From Actinosynnema pretiosum (GTDB lineage Bacteria; Actinomycetota; Actinomycetes; Mycobacteriales; Pseudonocardiaceae), in NCBI RefSeq assembly GCF_024171695.1, contig NZ_JAMTCF010000009.1, positions 124,001 to 188,000 on the forward strand: 64,000 bases of DNA, written 5' to 3'. This document shows, piece after piece, positions 8,323 through 16,837 of this stretch. The notes beneath the pieces are model-generated. The model did no database searches. It was not told the origin of the DNA and saw nothing but the letters and a program-made list of their open reading frames with translations. The position numbers and the translations under genes were made by a program. Positions within the stretch are counted from its first letter, which is position 1; each line of letters starts with the position of its first letter.

Positions 8323-10341
8323 ATGACGAGCTGGCCGACCGGACTGCCGGGCCTCGCCTGGGGCGCCGACTACAACCCTGAGCAGTGGCCCGAGGAGGTC
8401 TGGGACGCCGACGTCGAGCTGATGCGCGCGTCCGGTGTGAACCTCGTGAGCCTCGGGATCTTCTCCTGGGCGCTGCTGGAGCCCCGCGAGGGCGAGCGCG
8501 ACTTCGCCTGGCTCGACCGGGCCATGGACCGCCTCGCCGCGGGCGGCGTCCGGGTCGACCTGGCCACCGCCACCGCCGCGCCCCCGCCCTGGATGACCAC
8601 CGACTACCCCGAGGTCCGCCCGGTCCGCGCGGACGGCGTCCGCCTCACCCACGGCTCCCGCCAGGCCTACTGCCCCACCTCCGAGGTCTACCGCACCCGC
8701 GCCGTCGCGCTGGCCCGCGCGCTGGCCGAGCGCTACCGCGACCACCCCGCGCTGTCCGCCTGGCACGTCGGCAACGAGTACGGCTGCCACGTCCCGCGCT
8801 GCTACTGCGACAACTGCGCCGAGGCGTTCCGCACCTGGCTGCGCGAGCGCTACGGCGACCTCGACGGCCTCAACGAGGCCTGGGGCACCCTGTTCTGGTC
8901 CCAGCGCTACAGCGCGTGGGAGCAGGTCGTGCCGCCGCGCGCGACCCCCACGTTCGGCAACCCCGGCCAGCTGCTCGACTTCAACCGCTTCGCCTCCGAC
9001 GCGCTCCTGGAGCTGTTCAAGGCCGAGCGGGACGTGCTGCGCGAGGTCACCCCCGGCGTGCCCGTCACCACCAACTTCATGGTCGGCTGGACCTTCGCCG
9101 ACCTGGACTACTGGTCGTGGGCCAAGGAGATGGACTTCGTCTCCAACGACCACTACACCCGCTCCGAGGACCCCGACCGGCACATCGAGCTGGCCATGGC
9201 CGCCGACCTCACCCGAGGCCTCGCGGGAGGCCGCCCGTGGCTGCTCATGGAGCAGTCCACCTCGGCGGTGAACTGGCAGCCCCGCAACATCGCCAAGCTC
9301 CCCGGCGAGCAGCGCCGCAACTCGTTCTCGCACGTCGCGCGCGGCGCCGACGGCACGCTGTTCTTCCAGTGGCGCCAGTCGAAGGCGGGCGCCGAGCGCT
9401 TCCACTCGGCGATGGTCCCGCACGGCGGCGAGGACACCCGCGTGCACCGCGAGGTGCGCCGCGTGGGCGGCGAGTACGCCAAGCTGAACGAGCTGCTCGG
9501 GTCCACCGTGGACGCCTCCGTCGCGATCGTCTACGACTGGCACTCGCGCTGGTCCCTCGGCCAGGAGGCCACCCCCACCGCCGACTTCTCCTACCAGGAG
9601 AACGTCTTCGGCCTGTACCGCGCGCTGTGGCGCTCCGGCGTCACCGTCGACTTCGTGCCCTCCGGCGCGGACCTGTCCGCGTACAAGGCCGTCGTGGTGC
9701 CCTCGCTGTTCCTGCTCGACGACGCCGAGTGGCTCACCTCCTACACCGGCCACCTGCTGGTCACCCACCTCACCGCGATCACCGACACGCGCGGCCACGT
9801 GCACCTGGGCGGCTACCCCGGCCTGCTCGGCGGGCTGCTCGGCGTGCGCACCGAGGAGTTCCACCCGCTGCGCGCGGGCGAGGTCGTCCGGCTCGACGAC
9901 GGCGGCGAGGTCGCCGTGTGGACCGAGCTGCTGCGCGCCGAGGGCGCCGAGGTGCTCTCCCGCTACGCCGACGGCCCACTCGCGGGTGAACCGGCCGTCA
10001 CCCGCAACGGCAACGCCTGGTACCTGGCGTGCGGTCTGCGCGGCACGGCGCTGGAAACCCTGGTGTGCTCGGTGGTGGCCGACGCGGGCGTCGAGCAGGT
10101 CCTGGTGACCGGCGAGGACGGCGGCGCGGACGTCGGAGCGGGCTCGGCGGGCGTCGAGGTCGTGCGCAGGCGCGGCGACGGCGGCTCGTGGCTGGTCGCG
10201 ATCAACCACGCGGGCGAGCCCGCCCTGGTGCCCGCGCGCGGCGTGGAGCTGCTGTCCGGTGAGACCGTCGCCGGGACGCTCACCGTCCCGGCGGGCGGCG
10301 TCGTCGTGGTCCGGGAAGAACCCACCGCAGAAGGGGAGTGA
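8323..10341 (+). CDS. Glycoside hydrolase family 42 beta-galactosidase
   Basis: The product has 672 residues, no signal peptide, so intracellular hydrolysis of imported galactosides. The N-terminal TIM barrel begins with GADYNPEQWPEEVW. The acid/base E152 sits in WHVGNEYGCH and the nucleophile E310 in LLMEQS. The cysteine cluster after E152 (CYCDNC) matches the zinc-binding cysteines of many GH42 enzymes. A trimerisation-type middle domain and a C-terminal beta domain follow, giving the usual family length. The ATG at 8323 has no ribosome site and lies 6 bases after a -10-like hexamer. The stop overlaps the regulator start (GTGA). Confidence 0.93.
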   Translation: MTSWPTGLPGLAWGADYNPEQWPEEVWDADVELMRASGVNLVSLGIFSWALLEPREGERDFAWLDRAMDRLAAGGVRVDLATATAAPPPWMTTDYPEVRPVRADGVRLTHGSRQAYCPTSEVYRTRAVALARALAERYRDHPALSAWHVGNEYGCHVPRCYCDNCAEAFRTWLRERYGDLDGLNEAWGTLFWSQRYSAWEQVVPPRATPTFGNPGQLLDFNRFASDALLELFKAERDVLREVTPGVPVTTNFMVGWTFADLDYWSWAKEMDFVSNDHYTRSEDPDRHIELAMAADLTRGLAGGRPWLLMEQSTSAVNWQPRNIAKLPGEQRRNSFSHVARGADGTLFFQWRQSKAGAERFHSAMVPHGGEDTRVHREVRRVGGEYAKLNELLGSTVDASVAIVYDWHSRWSLGQEATPTADFSYQENVFGLYRALWRSGVTVDFVPSGADLSAYKAVVVPSLFLLDDAEWLTSYTGHLLVTHLTAITDTRGHVHLGGYPGLLGGLLGVRTEEFHPLRAGEVVRLDDGGEVAVWTELLRAEGAEVLSRYADGPLAGEPAVTRNGNAWYLACGLRGTALETLVCSVVADAGVEQVLVTGEDGGADVGAGSAGVEVVRRRGDGGSWLVAINHAGEPALVPARGVELLSGETVAGTLTVPAGGVVVVREEPTAEGE

Positions 10342-11144
10342 CCGTGCTCGCGCGGCAGAGGCAGGCGGTGATCCTGGAGGAGGTGCGCCGCACCGGCGCC
10401 GTCCGGGTCAGCGACCTCGTGGTCCGGCTCGGCGTGTCCGACATGACGGTGCGCCGCGACCTGGACGTGCTCGCGTCGCGCGGGCTCCTGGAGAAGGTCT
10501 ACGGCGGGGCCACCACGGTGGTCGTGCGCAGCACCGACGAACCCGGCTTCGAGGCCAAGTCGGTGCGGCAGCTCCCGGAGAAGGAGGCCATCGCCGCGCG
10601 CGCGGCGGGCCTGGTGCGTCCGGGGACGGCCATCGGGCTGTCCGCGGGCACCACCACGTGGACGCTCGCCAGGTTCCTGGAGGACATCCCGGACCTGACC
10701 GTGGTCACCAACTCCATCCGGGTCGCCGACGTGCTCCAGCAGGGCGGGCGCACCGACCGCACGGTGGTGCTCACCGGCGGCGTGCGCACCCCGTCCGACG
10801 CGCTCGTCGGACCGGTCGCGGTGCAGGCGCTGCGCTCGCTGCACCTGGACGTGGTGTTCCTGGGGGTGCACGGCATGGCCGAGCGCTCCGGGTTCACCAC
10901 GCCCAACCTGAACGAGAGCGAGACCGACCGGGCGCTGGTGGACGCGGCCGGTCGGGTCGTCGTGCTGGCCGACCACACCAAGTGGGGCACGGTCGGCATC
11001 TCCACCATCGCCGACCTCGACGAGGCGGACGTCCTGGTCACCGACGCCGGACTGCCCGAGGAGGCGGTCGCGGTGCTCGGCGAGCAGGTGGGTGAACTGG
11101 TCCTGGCGCACGTGCCCGGACGGGGAGAAGAGGAACTGGCGTGA
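10338..11144 (+). CDS. DeoR/GlpR-family transcriptional repressor
   Basis: The product has 268 residues. The N-terminal winged helix (about 1-57) has the DeoR signature VSDMTVRRDLDVLASRGLLEKVYGG (split in two here). The DeoRC sugar-phosphate sensor domain (about 75-235) contains GLSAGTTTW, LTGG and LADHTKWG. It is translationally coupled to the upstream GH42 gene and the downstream galT gene (GTGA overlaps both sides). It probably represses its own operon and the divergent transporter through the inverted repeat at 8261-8290, with a galactose-derived phosphate as inducer (inferred). Confidence 0.88.
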   Translation: MTVLARQRQAVILEEVRRTGAVRVSDLVVRLGVSDMTVRRDLDVLASRGLLEKVYGGATTVVVRSTDEPGFEAKSVRQLPEKEAIAARAAGLVRPGTAIGLSAGTTTWTLARFLEDIPDLTVVTNSIRVADVLQQGGRTDRTVVLTGGVRTPSDALVGPVAVQALRSLHLDVVFLGVHGMAERSGFTTPNLNESETDRALVDAAGRVVVLADHTKWGTVGISTIADLDEADVLVTDAGLPEEAVAVLGEQVGELVLAHVPGRGEEELA

Positions 11145-12235
11145 CTGGCGTCAAGCGCACGGCGGGCGAGCTCGCCGACGGCCGCGAGATCATCTACTAC
11201 GACGACTCGGCCGACGCGCCCCCGCGCACCGCGGTCGACACGAGGGACCTGCCGAAGACGCAGCCGCTGTCCGAGGTGCGGCAGGACCCGCTGACCGGCG
11301 AGTGGGTCGCGATGGCCGCGCACCGGCAGACGCGCACCTACAAGCCCCCGGCCAACCTGTGCCCGCTGTGCCCGACCGAGCCGGGCAAGCCGACCGAGAT
11401 CCCCGAGGCCTCCTACGACGTCGCGGTGTTCGAGAACCGGTTCCCGTCGCTGGCGCAGAACACGCCCGACCTGCCGGAGACGGTCGACGGGATGCCGATG
11501 GTCGCGCGGCGGCCGGGGCGCGGGCGGTGCGAGGTCGTGTGCTTCACCTCGGACCACAACACCTCGTTCGGGCAGCTCACCGCGCAGCGGGTGCGCACCG
11601 TCGTGGACGTGTGGGCCGAGCGCACCGAGGTGCTGGGCGGGCTGCCGGGCGTCGAGCAGGTCTTCCCGTTCGAGAACCGCGGTGAAGAGATCGGCGTGAC
11701 CCTGCACCACCCGCACGGGCAGATCTACGGCTACCCGTTCGTGACGCCCAAGACCGAGAAGATGCTGGCCGTCGCGGAGCGCTACCACGCCGAGCACGGC
11801 CGTCACCTGATGGGCGACGTGCTGGCGGCGGAGCAGGCCGCCGAGGTGCGCGTGGTCGCGAGCAACGCCACCTGGACCGCGTTCGTGCCCGCCGCCGCCC
11901 GCTGGCCCGTCGAGGTGCACCTGGTGCCGCACCGCCACGTGCCGGACCTGCCCGCGCTCACCGACGCCGAGCGCGACGACTTCGCCACCCTGTACCTGGA
12001 CGTGCTGCGCCGCCTCGACGGCCTGTACGACCGGCCGCTGCCGTACATCGCGGCCTGGCACCAGGCGCCCGCGAAGGTCGGGCGGGAGCACTCCTGGCTG
12101 CACCTGGAGGTGTTCTCGGTGCTGCGGACGGCGGACAAGCTGAAGTACCTGGCCGGGTCCGAGTCGGGCATGGGCGTGTGGATCAACGACGCGACGCCGG
12201 AGCAGATCGCGGAGCGGCTGCGCGCGCAGGCGTGA
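11141..12235 (+). CDS. galT: Galactose-1-phosphate uridylyltransferase
   Basis: The product has 364 residues. It transfers UMP from UDP-glucose to galactose-1-phosphate in the Leloir pathway. The active-site motif H190-P-H192-G-Q194 is present, H192 corresponding to the nucleophile. An N-terminal CPLC pair suggests the structural zinc or iron site, and WHQAP with EHSWLHLEVF lies near the C-terminus. The GTG start overlaps the DeoR stop. No galactokinase gene is present in the window, so galK must be elsewhere. galU at 19225 supplies UDP-glucose but is not in this operon. Confidence 0.95.
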   Translation: MTGVKRTAGELADGREIIYYDDSADAPPRTAVDTRDLPKTQPLSEVRQDPLTGEWVAMAAHRQTRTYKPPANLCPLCPTEPGKPTEIPEASYDVAVFENRFPSLAQNTPDLPETVDGMPMVARRPGRGRCEVVCFTSDHNTSFGQLTAQRVRTVVDVWAERTEVLGGLPGVEQVFPFENRGEEIGVTLHHPHGQIYGYPFVTPKTEKMLAVAERYHAEHGRHLMGDVLAAEQAAEVRVVASNATWTAFVPAAARWPVEVHLVPHRHVPDLPALTDAERDDFATLYLDVLRRLDGLYDRPLPYIAAWHQAPAKVGREHSWLHLEVFSVLRTADKLKYLAGSESGMGVWINDATPEQIAERLRAQA

Positions 12236-12250
12236 CCGGTTGTCCGACGG

Positions 12251-12292
12251 CCGCCGGGCCGGCGCCCCTCGGGGTGCCGGCCCGGCGGTTTT
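12251..12292 (+). terminator. Rho-independent terminator of the galactoside operon
   Basis: A perfect 13-base GC stem (12251-12263 with 12276-12288) with a 12-base loop is followed directly by TTTT. It starts 16 bases after the galT stop. Confidence 0.85.
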
Positions 12293-12359
12293 CCGTCACT
12301 CCTCCGGCCGCCCGTCGCCCGAGCGCGCCCGCCGACGCGCGTCCGACCACCGGGAGATC

Positions 12360-12475
12360 CCTCCGCGCCCTCGCCGCGCCCTCGCCGCGCCCTCGCCGCG
12401 CCCCCTCCGTGCCCCCTCCGTGCCCCCGCTGCGCCCCCGCCGCGCCCCTGCGGCGATCCCTCCGCGCCCCTTCCC
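12360..12475. repeat. GC-rich low-complexity tandem sequence
   Basis: Imperfect tandem units of the type CGCCCTCGCCG and CCCCCTCCGTG repeat between the galT terminator and the pepD promoter. No gene is supported in 12293-12513. The array may be slippage-generated spacer. Confidence 0.5.
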
Positions 12476-12513
12476 GGTGGCTTCGGAGGACTCACAAGTG
12501 ATGCCCAGATTCG

Positions 12514-12546
12514 TTTAAGGCTCCTCTCAGGCGCACACCCCAGAGT
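12514..12546 (+). promoter_or_regulatory. Second MprA-box-like site and candidate leaderless promoter of pepD
   Basis: TTTAAGGC (12514-12521) and TCTCAGGC (12525-12532) are 8-base direct repeats with a 3-base spacer, 6 of 8 positions alike; the second matches the left repeat upstream of mprA exactly. The box ends 21 bases before the pepD ATG, against 20 bases at mprA. A weak -10-like CAGAGT (12541-12546) is followed by 7 bases and the ATG. Control by MprA is inferred. Confidence 0.5.
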
Positions 12547-12553
12547 TGTGGAC

Positions 12554-14491
12554 ATGACCGAGAACGAGCCGCAGCGCCAGCCGCAGCAGTCCGCCGACCA
12601 GAGTCCCTGGGCGCGCGGTGGCGGCGAGGCCGGTCTTCACGCCGGTGGCGGGCAACGGGATGTCCACCAGCCGGACTCCGCGCGGGAGAGCACCGCCCGC
12701 GACGGTCAGGAGGACCGACCGACCACGCGGCTCGGTTCGGACGACTCCGACCGGTCGGGCGCGCAGGGCGCCACGACCGGTGCGGACCAGGCCGGCAGGC
12801 CCGAGGCGTTGCAGGGCGCTTCGGCCGGAACGGCCGCCGACCGGCCCGCGAGGGCCGAGTCGGACACCACCGGTGGGGCGGAGGCTTTGCAGGGGGCCGA
12901 CGCCGATCGGGGAACCGGAGGGCAGGGCGTGCAGGGCGCCCAGTCCCTCGCCGGGTGGCCGGGCGCTTCGCAGGGGGCGCCCGCCCACCCGGCCTCCGGG
13001 CCCGCCGCCCAGCACCCCGCGCAGACTTCAGCGCAGAACTCGGCGCAGACCTCCGGGCAGCCGCTCACCGCAGCCGCTCAGCCCGGTTTCGCCCAGCAGC
13101 CCGGTGTGACGCAGCAGATCAGCGCGTCCCAGGTCCCGCAGGGCGGTTCCACGCAGCAGATCACCCCCGGTCAGCGGCCCTTCGGCGAGCAGCCCACCCA
13201 GACGGGCCCGTTCGCGGGGCCGGGTGGCCGGCCGACCGAACAGGGGGTTCAGGTGAACGCCTTCGGCCAGCCCGTCCAGTCCGACCCCGCCACCGGGACC
13301 GCCTACGGCCCGCCCGCGCCCGGTCGGTTCCCCGGTCAGCCGGGGGGCGGACAGCCGGGGTCCGGCCCGTACTACGCGATGCCGGGCGCGGACGGCCAGC
13401 TCCCGCCGCAGCGCGTGAAGTCCGGCGGCAGGGGCAAGGTCCTCGCCGGGGTCGCCGCCCTCGTGCTCGTGGTCGGCGGAGTGGCCGGTGGGGTCGGCGG
13501 TTACGTCGGCTACCAGGCCGCAGGCGGCTCCGGCACCGTGGTCAACGCCCTGAACGCGGCCCCGCCCGCCCAGCAGACCGCCGACGCACCCGCCGGTTCG
13601 GTGGAGGCGGTCGCGCAGAAGGTCCTGCCCACGGTGGTCCAGGTGCAGGTCAGCGGCGGCGCCGGGTCCGGCTTCGTGATCAGCTCGGACGGCCTGGTCG
13701 TCACGAACAACCACGTGGTCGAGTCGGCCGCTCGCGGCGGCGCGGTCCGCGTGGTCTTCCAGGACGGCAGGACCGCCAGCGCCAAGATCGTCGGCCGCGA
13801 CCCGTCGTCCGACCTGGCCGTGATCAAGGCGGACGGCGTCTCCGGTCTGGCCACCGCCGAGCTGGGCAACTCCGCCGACCTGAAGATCGGCCAGCAGGTG
13901 ATCGCGGTCGGCTCCCCGTTCGACCTGACCGGCACGGTCACCTCGGGCATCGTCAGCTCGCTGAACCGCCCCGTGCGGGCCGGTGGCGAGACGGGCAGCC
14001 AGTCCACGGTGCTCAACGCCATCCAGACCGACGCGGCGATCAACCCCGGCAACTCCGGCGGGCCGCTGATCGACATGAACGGGCGCGTGATCGGCATCAA
14101 CTCGGCCATCTACAGCCCGAACTCCAGCCAGACCTCGCAGGGCGGCTCGGTCGGCATCGGCTTCGCCATCCCGATCGACCAGGCCAGGCGCACCGCGACC
14201 GAGCTGAGCGAGACCGGCAAGGCCACCCAGACGGTGCTCGGCGTGCAGGTCACCGACGCCCAGCAGGGCGGCGCGGCGGTCCAGGAGGTCACCGAGGGCG
14301 GCGCGGCGGGCCAGGCGGGCATCAAGGCGGGCGACGTGGTCACCAAGTTCGGCGACCGCCGCATCGACAGCTCGGACGCCCTCGTGGCCGCCGTCCGCTC
14401 GGACACCCCCGGCGACAAGGTCACCCTCACCCTGGCCGACGGCCGCACGGTGGAGGTCACCCTGGGCAGCCAGGAGGCCCCGGTCAACTGA
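12554..14491 (+). CDS. pepD: PepD/HtrA-type membrane-anchored serine protease with PDZ domain
   Basis: The product has 645 residues. A long Gln/Pro/Ala/Gly-rich cytoplasmic region (1 to about 290) is probably disordered. One transmembrane helix (about 297-322) follows, then a trypsin-like domain with catalytic H387 (TNNHVV), D420 (SSDLAV) and S501 (GNSGGP), and a C-terminal PDZ domain (about 550-640). It degrades or refolds damaged envelope proteins and in mycobacteria feeds back on MprB signalling. In M. tuberculosis pepD directly follows mprB; here a 7.2-kb sugar cassette intervenes. The ATG at 12554 is chosen because of the leaderless spacing; a GTG two codons upstream is possible. The cytoplasmic region is longer than I would expect for PepD. 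Confidence 0.9.
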   Translation: MTENEPQRQPQQSADQSPWARGGGEAGLHAGGGQRDVHQPDSARESTARDGQEDRPTTRLGSDDSDRSGAQGATTGADQAGRPEALQGASAGTAADRPARAESDTTGGAEALQGADADRGTGGQGVQGAQSLAGWPGASQGAPAHPASGPAAQHPAQTSAQNSAQTSGQPLTAAAQPGFAQQPGVTQQISASQVPQGGSTQQITPGQRPFGEQPTQTGPFAGPGGRPTEQGVQVNAFGQPVQSDPATGTAYGPPAPGRFPGQPGGGQPGSGPYYAMPGADGQLPPQRVKSGGRGKVLAGVAALVLVVGGVAGGVGGYVGYQAAGGSGTVVNALNAAPPAQQTADAPAGSVEAVAQKVLPTVVQVQVSGGAGSGFVISSDGLVVTNNHVVESAARGGAVRVVFQDGRTASAKIVGRDPSSDLAVIKADGVSGLATAELGNSADLKIGQQVIAVGSPFDLTGTVTSGIVSSLNRPVRAGGETGSQSTVLNAIQTDAAINPGNSGGPLIDMNGRVIGINSAIYSPNSSQTSQGGSVGIGFAIPIDQARRTATELSETGKATQTVLGVQVTDAQQGGAAVQEVTEGGAAGQAGIKAGDVVTKFGDRRIDSSDALVAAVRSDTPGDKVTLTLADGRTVEVTLGSQEAPVN

Positions 14492-14570
14492 CCGGTGCCG
14501 CGCCCCCACGACCCACCTCCGGCGAGCCAGTCCGATCCGCCCAACGCGGAGGCCCTCGCCCCCAGAACGG

Positions 14571-14605
14571 CCGACCGGCCCGGTCCCCCCTACCGAGCCG
14601 GTCGG
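14571..14605 (+). terminator. Hairpin downstream of pepD
   Basis: 14-base arms (14571-14584 and 14592-14605) pair with one mismatch around a 7-base loop, 79 bases after the pepD stop. There is no T-run. It is a likely actinomycete-type terminator. Confidence 0.5.
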
Positions 14606-14623
14606 CACGCCCACCCAGCCCAG

Positions 14624-14663
14624 CCGGGTTCAGCTCCACCGGGTTCAGCTCGACCGGGTTCAG
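14624..14663. repeat. Three tandem copies of a 15-base unit
   Basis: The core CCGGGTTCAG starts at 14624, 14639 and 14654, period 15. It lies between two hairpins in the 513-base gap between pepD and moaB, where no gene is supported. Confidence 0.6.
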
Positions 14664-14694
14664 GCTCCCGACTCACGCGCCTCCGAGTCGGTCC

Positions 14695-14748
14695 CGAGGC
14701 CGCGCTCCAGCCGGTACACGCCCTCGTCCCGGCTGGAGCGCGGCCTCG
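14695..14748. repeat. Perfect 20-base inverted repeat (strong stem-loop)
   Basis: The arms 14695-14714 and 14729-14748 are exact reverse complements (left arm starts CGAGGCCGCGCTCC) around a 14-base loop. No T-run follows. It could be a second terminator for pepD or an attenuating structure ahead of moaB, 256 bases before its start. Confidence 0.6.
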
Positions 14749-15004
14749 TCCACTTCCCGGCCCACGTCAGCCGGGTCCCCTCCCAGCACCTCCGCGCCCG
14801 CACCCCGTGCCTCCGCACCCGGTGGCAGCGCACCGGCGCTCCCACCGCACCACCATCACCACAATCACCACCACGGGACGGTCGATGTCCGAGCAGAGCG
14901 CACACCTCCGGGTAGCCCGATCCAGTGATCACCCCGAGCCGGTCCACCACGGGCAGCAAGGTGTCATCGCACCCCCGGATCCCCCATTGGTTACGGTGGC
15001 CCGC

Positions 15005-15505
15005 ATGGAACGCAGCGCGCAGCGCCTGGGACGCGCCCTGGTCGTGATCGTGGACGACCGGGTGGCACACGGTGAGCACGAGGACAGCACGGGCCCCCTG
15101 GTCACCGAGCTGCTGGAAGAGGCGGGGTTCATCGTCGACGGCACAGTCGCGGTGGAGGGCGAGGTGGTCGACATCCGCGCCGCGCTGAACACGGCGGTCA
15201 TCGGTGGTGTCGACCTGGTGGTCACCGTGGGAGGCACGGGCGTGTCCCCCAGGGACGTGACCCCGGACGCCACCCAGGGCGTCCTGGACCGCCCGATCGC
15301 GGGCATCGCCGAGGCGCTCCGCGCGTCGGGCCTCGCGGCGGGCGCGGTGGACGCGGGTATCTCCAGGGGACTGGTCGGGATCTCCGGCAGCACCCTGGTC
15401 GTGAACCTGGCGGGCTCCCGCTCGGCGGTCCGCGACGGCATGGCGACCCTGTCGTCGCTGGTGCCGTACGTCATCGAGCAGATCTCGGGCCTGGACGAGG
15501 CATGA
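15005..15505 (+). CDS. moaB: MoaB/Mog-family molybdopterin adenylyltransferase-like protein
   Basis: The product has 166 residues. The MoCF_biosynth fold shows VVTVGGTGVSPRDVTPDAT with the GGTG and conserved Asp/Thr residues that bind molybdopterin, and SRGLVG and NLAGS near the end. It would adenylylate molybdopterin in molybdenum cofactor synthesis. The ATG at 15005 follows TACGGT (14992-14997) by 7 bases, the leaderless pattern seen elsewhere; a GTG at 14996 would overlap that hexamer. Gene order after pepD matches moaB2 of M. tuberculosis. The stop overlaps the small downstream gene (ATGA). Confidence 0.85.
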   Translation: MERSAQRLGRALVVIVDDRVAHGEHEDSTGPLVTELLEEAGFIVDGTVAVEGEVVDIRAALNTAVIGGVDLVVTVGGTGVSPRDVTPDATQGVLDRPIAGIAEALRASGLAAGAVDAGISRGLVGISGSTLVVNLAGSRSAVRDGMATLSSLVPYVIEQISGLDEA

Positions 15506-15672
15506 GCACCCCGGACCAGCCCTCCCCCCTGACCCCGGCCGAGGCCGAGGCCAGGCGCAGGAGGCTGGCCGAGGTCTTCGGCGACGTCCTGCCGGAAACC
15601 CCGGACGAACCGAGGGCGCAGGGAAGACCGGACAGCTGGTACGAGGAGAACCGCCCCCCGCACCACGGCTGA
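15502..15672 (+). CDS. Small hypothetical protein coupled to moaB
   Basis: The product has 56 residues, starting at an ATG that overlaps the moaB stop as ATGA. It is charged and Pro-rich: an acidic/basic helix (AEAEARRRRLAEVFGDVLP) and a tail ending SWYEENRPPHHG. Small actinobacterial proteins ending in a W-x-x-NRPPHHG-like tail are familiar to me, but I know of no function. Codon usage (GC at third positions) and the tight overlap support it as a real gene. Confidence 0.6.
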   Translation: MSTPDQPSPLTPAEAEARRRRLAEVFGDVLPETPDEPRAQGRPDSWYEENRPPHHG

Positions 15673-15746
15673 CCAGCACCGCACCACCCCGAGCCACCGG
15701 CCGACCACGACCGGAGCGAGGAAGAGCCAGGCCCACCCGCCCACCA

Positions 15747-15790
15747 GCCTTCGACTGCGGGCGTTCACCGAACGCCCGCAGGTCGAAGGC
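15747..15790. terminator. Long hairpin downstream of the moaB operon
   Basis: Arms 15747-15766 and 15770-15790 pair over 20 bases with one bulged base and a 3-base loop. It lies 75 bases after the small gene and before a stretch without genes, so a terminator for the moaB transcript is likely. Confidence 0.6.
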
Positions 15791-16303
15791 ACGCAACACC
15801 CGCACAGCACGCCCGCACAGCCGCAGCCGTACCCACGCGCCCACCGCCCGACCGCCGCGCCGCAACCCTGGTGCCGCAGCCCTGGTGCGAGGCCCCCTGA
15901 TGCCGTAGCCCTGGTGTCGCAATCCCGGCGCAGCAACCTCGACGCAGCCGATCCGGCACCGCAGCCCTGGTTCCGGAGTCCCGGCGCAGCCGATCCGTAG
16001 CCACCGCACCGCACGAGCGCACCCCGACGAGCAACGCCGCGAGCGATGCCGCGAAGCGACCACCCGCCGCGCACCCGTCCGGCCCGGCCCGCACGACGCC
16101 GTCCCGTTCCACGGTGCGACTGTCCCCACCGCAGGACAGTCACCACCGCAGCTCGTTATCGCGGGTCGTCGGCCACCGCAGTGCATCGGCCACCGCCGCT
16201 TGCCTGCGATCGCCGCGCGTCGGCTACCGCGACCGCGCGAGCCCCACCGCGAAGCGCCCCGCAGTCCGGTGCGACCGGTTGCCGGACGTGCCTGCGGTGG
16301 TGA
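15791..16303. repeat. Gene-free spacer with degenerate short repeats
   Basis: This region separates moaB from the convergent mscL. From about 15855 to 16000 the string GCCGCAGCCCTGGT and variants (CCGTAGCCCTGGTG, ACCGCAGCCCTGGTT) recur imperfectly, as does GCGCAGCCGATCC. No reading frame here looks protein-like on either strand. Confidence 0.45.
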
Positions 16304-16837
16304 TCAGCCTCGGGGGTGCTGCTGGGTGTTCGGGCGAGGCGGCTGGGCCGGCCTCGGACCGGTGCCCGGCTGGTTCCCGTACTGCTGCGGGGCGCCCTGC
16401 TGGACGGACTGCTGGACGGACTGCCCCGAAGGCCGCTGGTTGCCCTGACCCGCCTGGGCCACCAGCAGGTCGCGGATCTCCTTCAGCAGCTCGACGTCGG
16501 TCGGTTCCGACGGACCCACCTCCTGACCGCGCTCCCTCCTCTCCTTGATCTTGTTCATGGGCATCACGAACACGAAGTAGACGACCGCCGCGATGATCAC
16601 GAAGTTCATCACCGCGGTGACCAGCGCACCGAAGTCCATGGTCGTCTTCGGGCTGGCGCCGAGCTGCACGGCGAACCCGACGGGGTTCTCCATGCCGCCG
16701 ACCAGCGCGACCAGCGGGTTGATCAGGTTGTTGGTGAACGCGGTGACGATCGAACCGAACGCGGCGCCGATGACCACGGCAACCGCCAGGTCGATGACGT
16801 TGCCGCGCATCAGGAAGTCCTTGAAACCCTTGATCAC
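16304..16837 (-). CDS. mscL: Large-conductance mechanosensitive channel MscL
   Basis: The product has 177 residues from a GTG at 16837 preceded by GGAGGAGAA. The pore helix region KGFKDFLMRGNVIDLAVAV (residues 3-21) and second helix (about 68-95) are typical. The family is about 130-150 residues; here a Gln/Pro/Gly-rich C-terminal tail of about 50 residues (QSVQQSVQQGAPQQ) follows the usual KEIRDLL helix. It opens as an osmotic safety valve in the membrane. An orthologue follows moaB2 in M. tuberculosis, supporting conserved order. Confidence 0.95.
   Translation of the reverse strand: MIKGFKDFLMRGNVIDLAVAVVIGAAFGSIVTAFTNNLINPLVALVGGMENPVGFAVQLGASPKTTMDFGALVTAVMNFVIIAAVVYFVFVMPMNKIKERRERGQEVGPSEPTDVELLKEIRDLLVAQAGQGNQRPSGQSVQQSVQQGAPQQYGNQPGTGPRPAQPPRPNTQQHPRG

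Noticed and set aside
8281..10209. Long minus-strand frame opposite the beta-galactosidase
   Set aside because: No protein-like motifs, and the sense strand has complete GH42 catalytic motifs.
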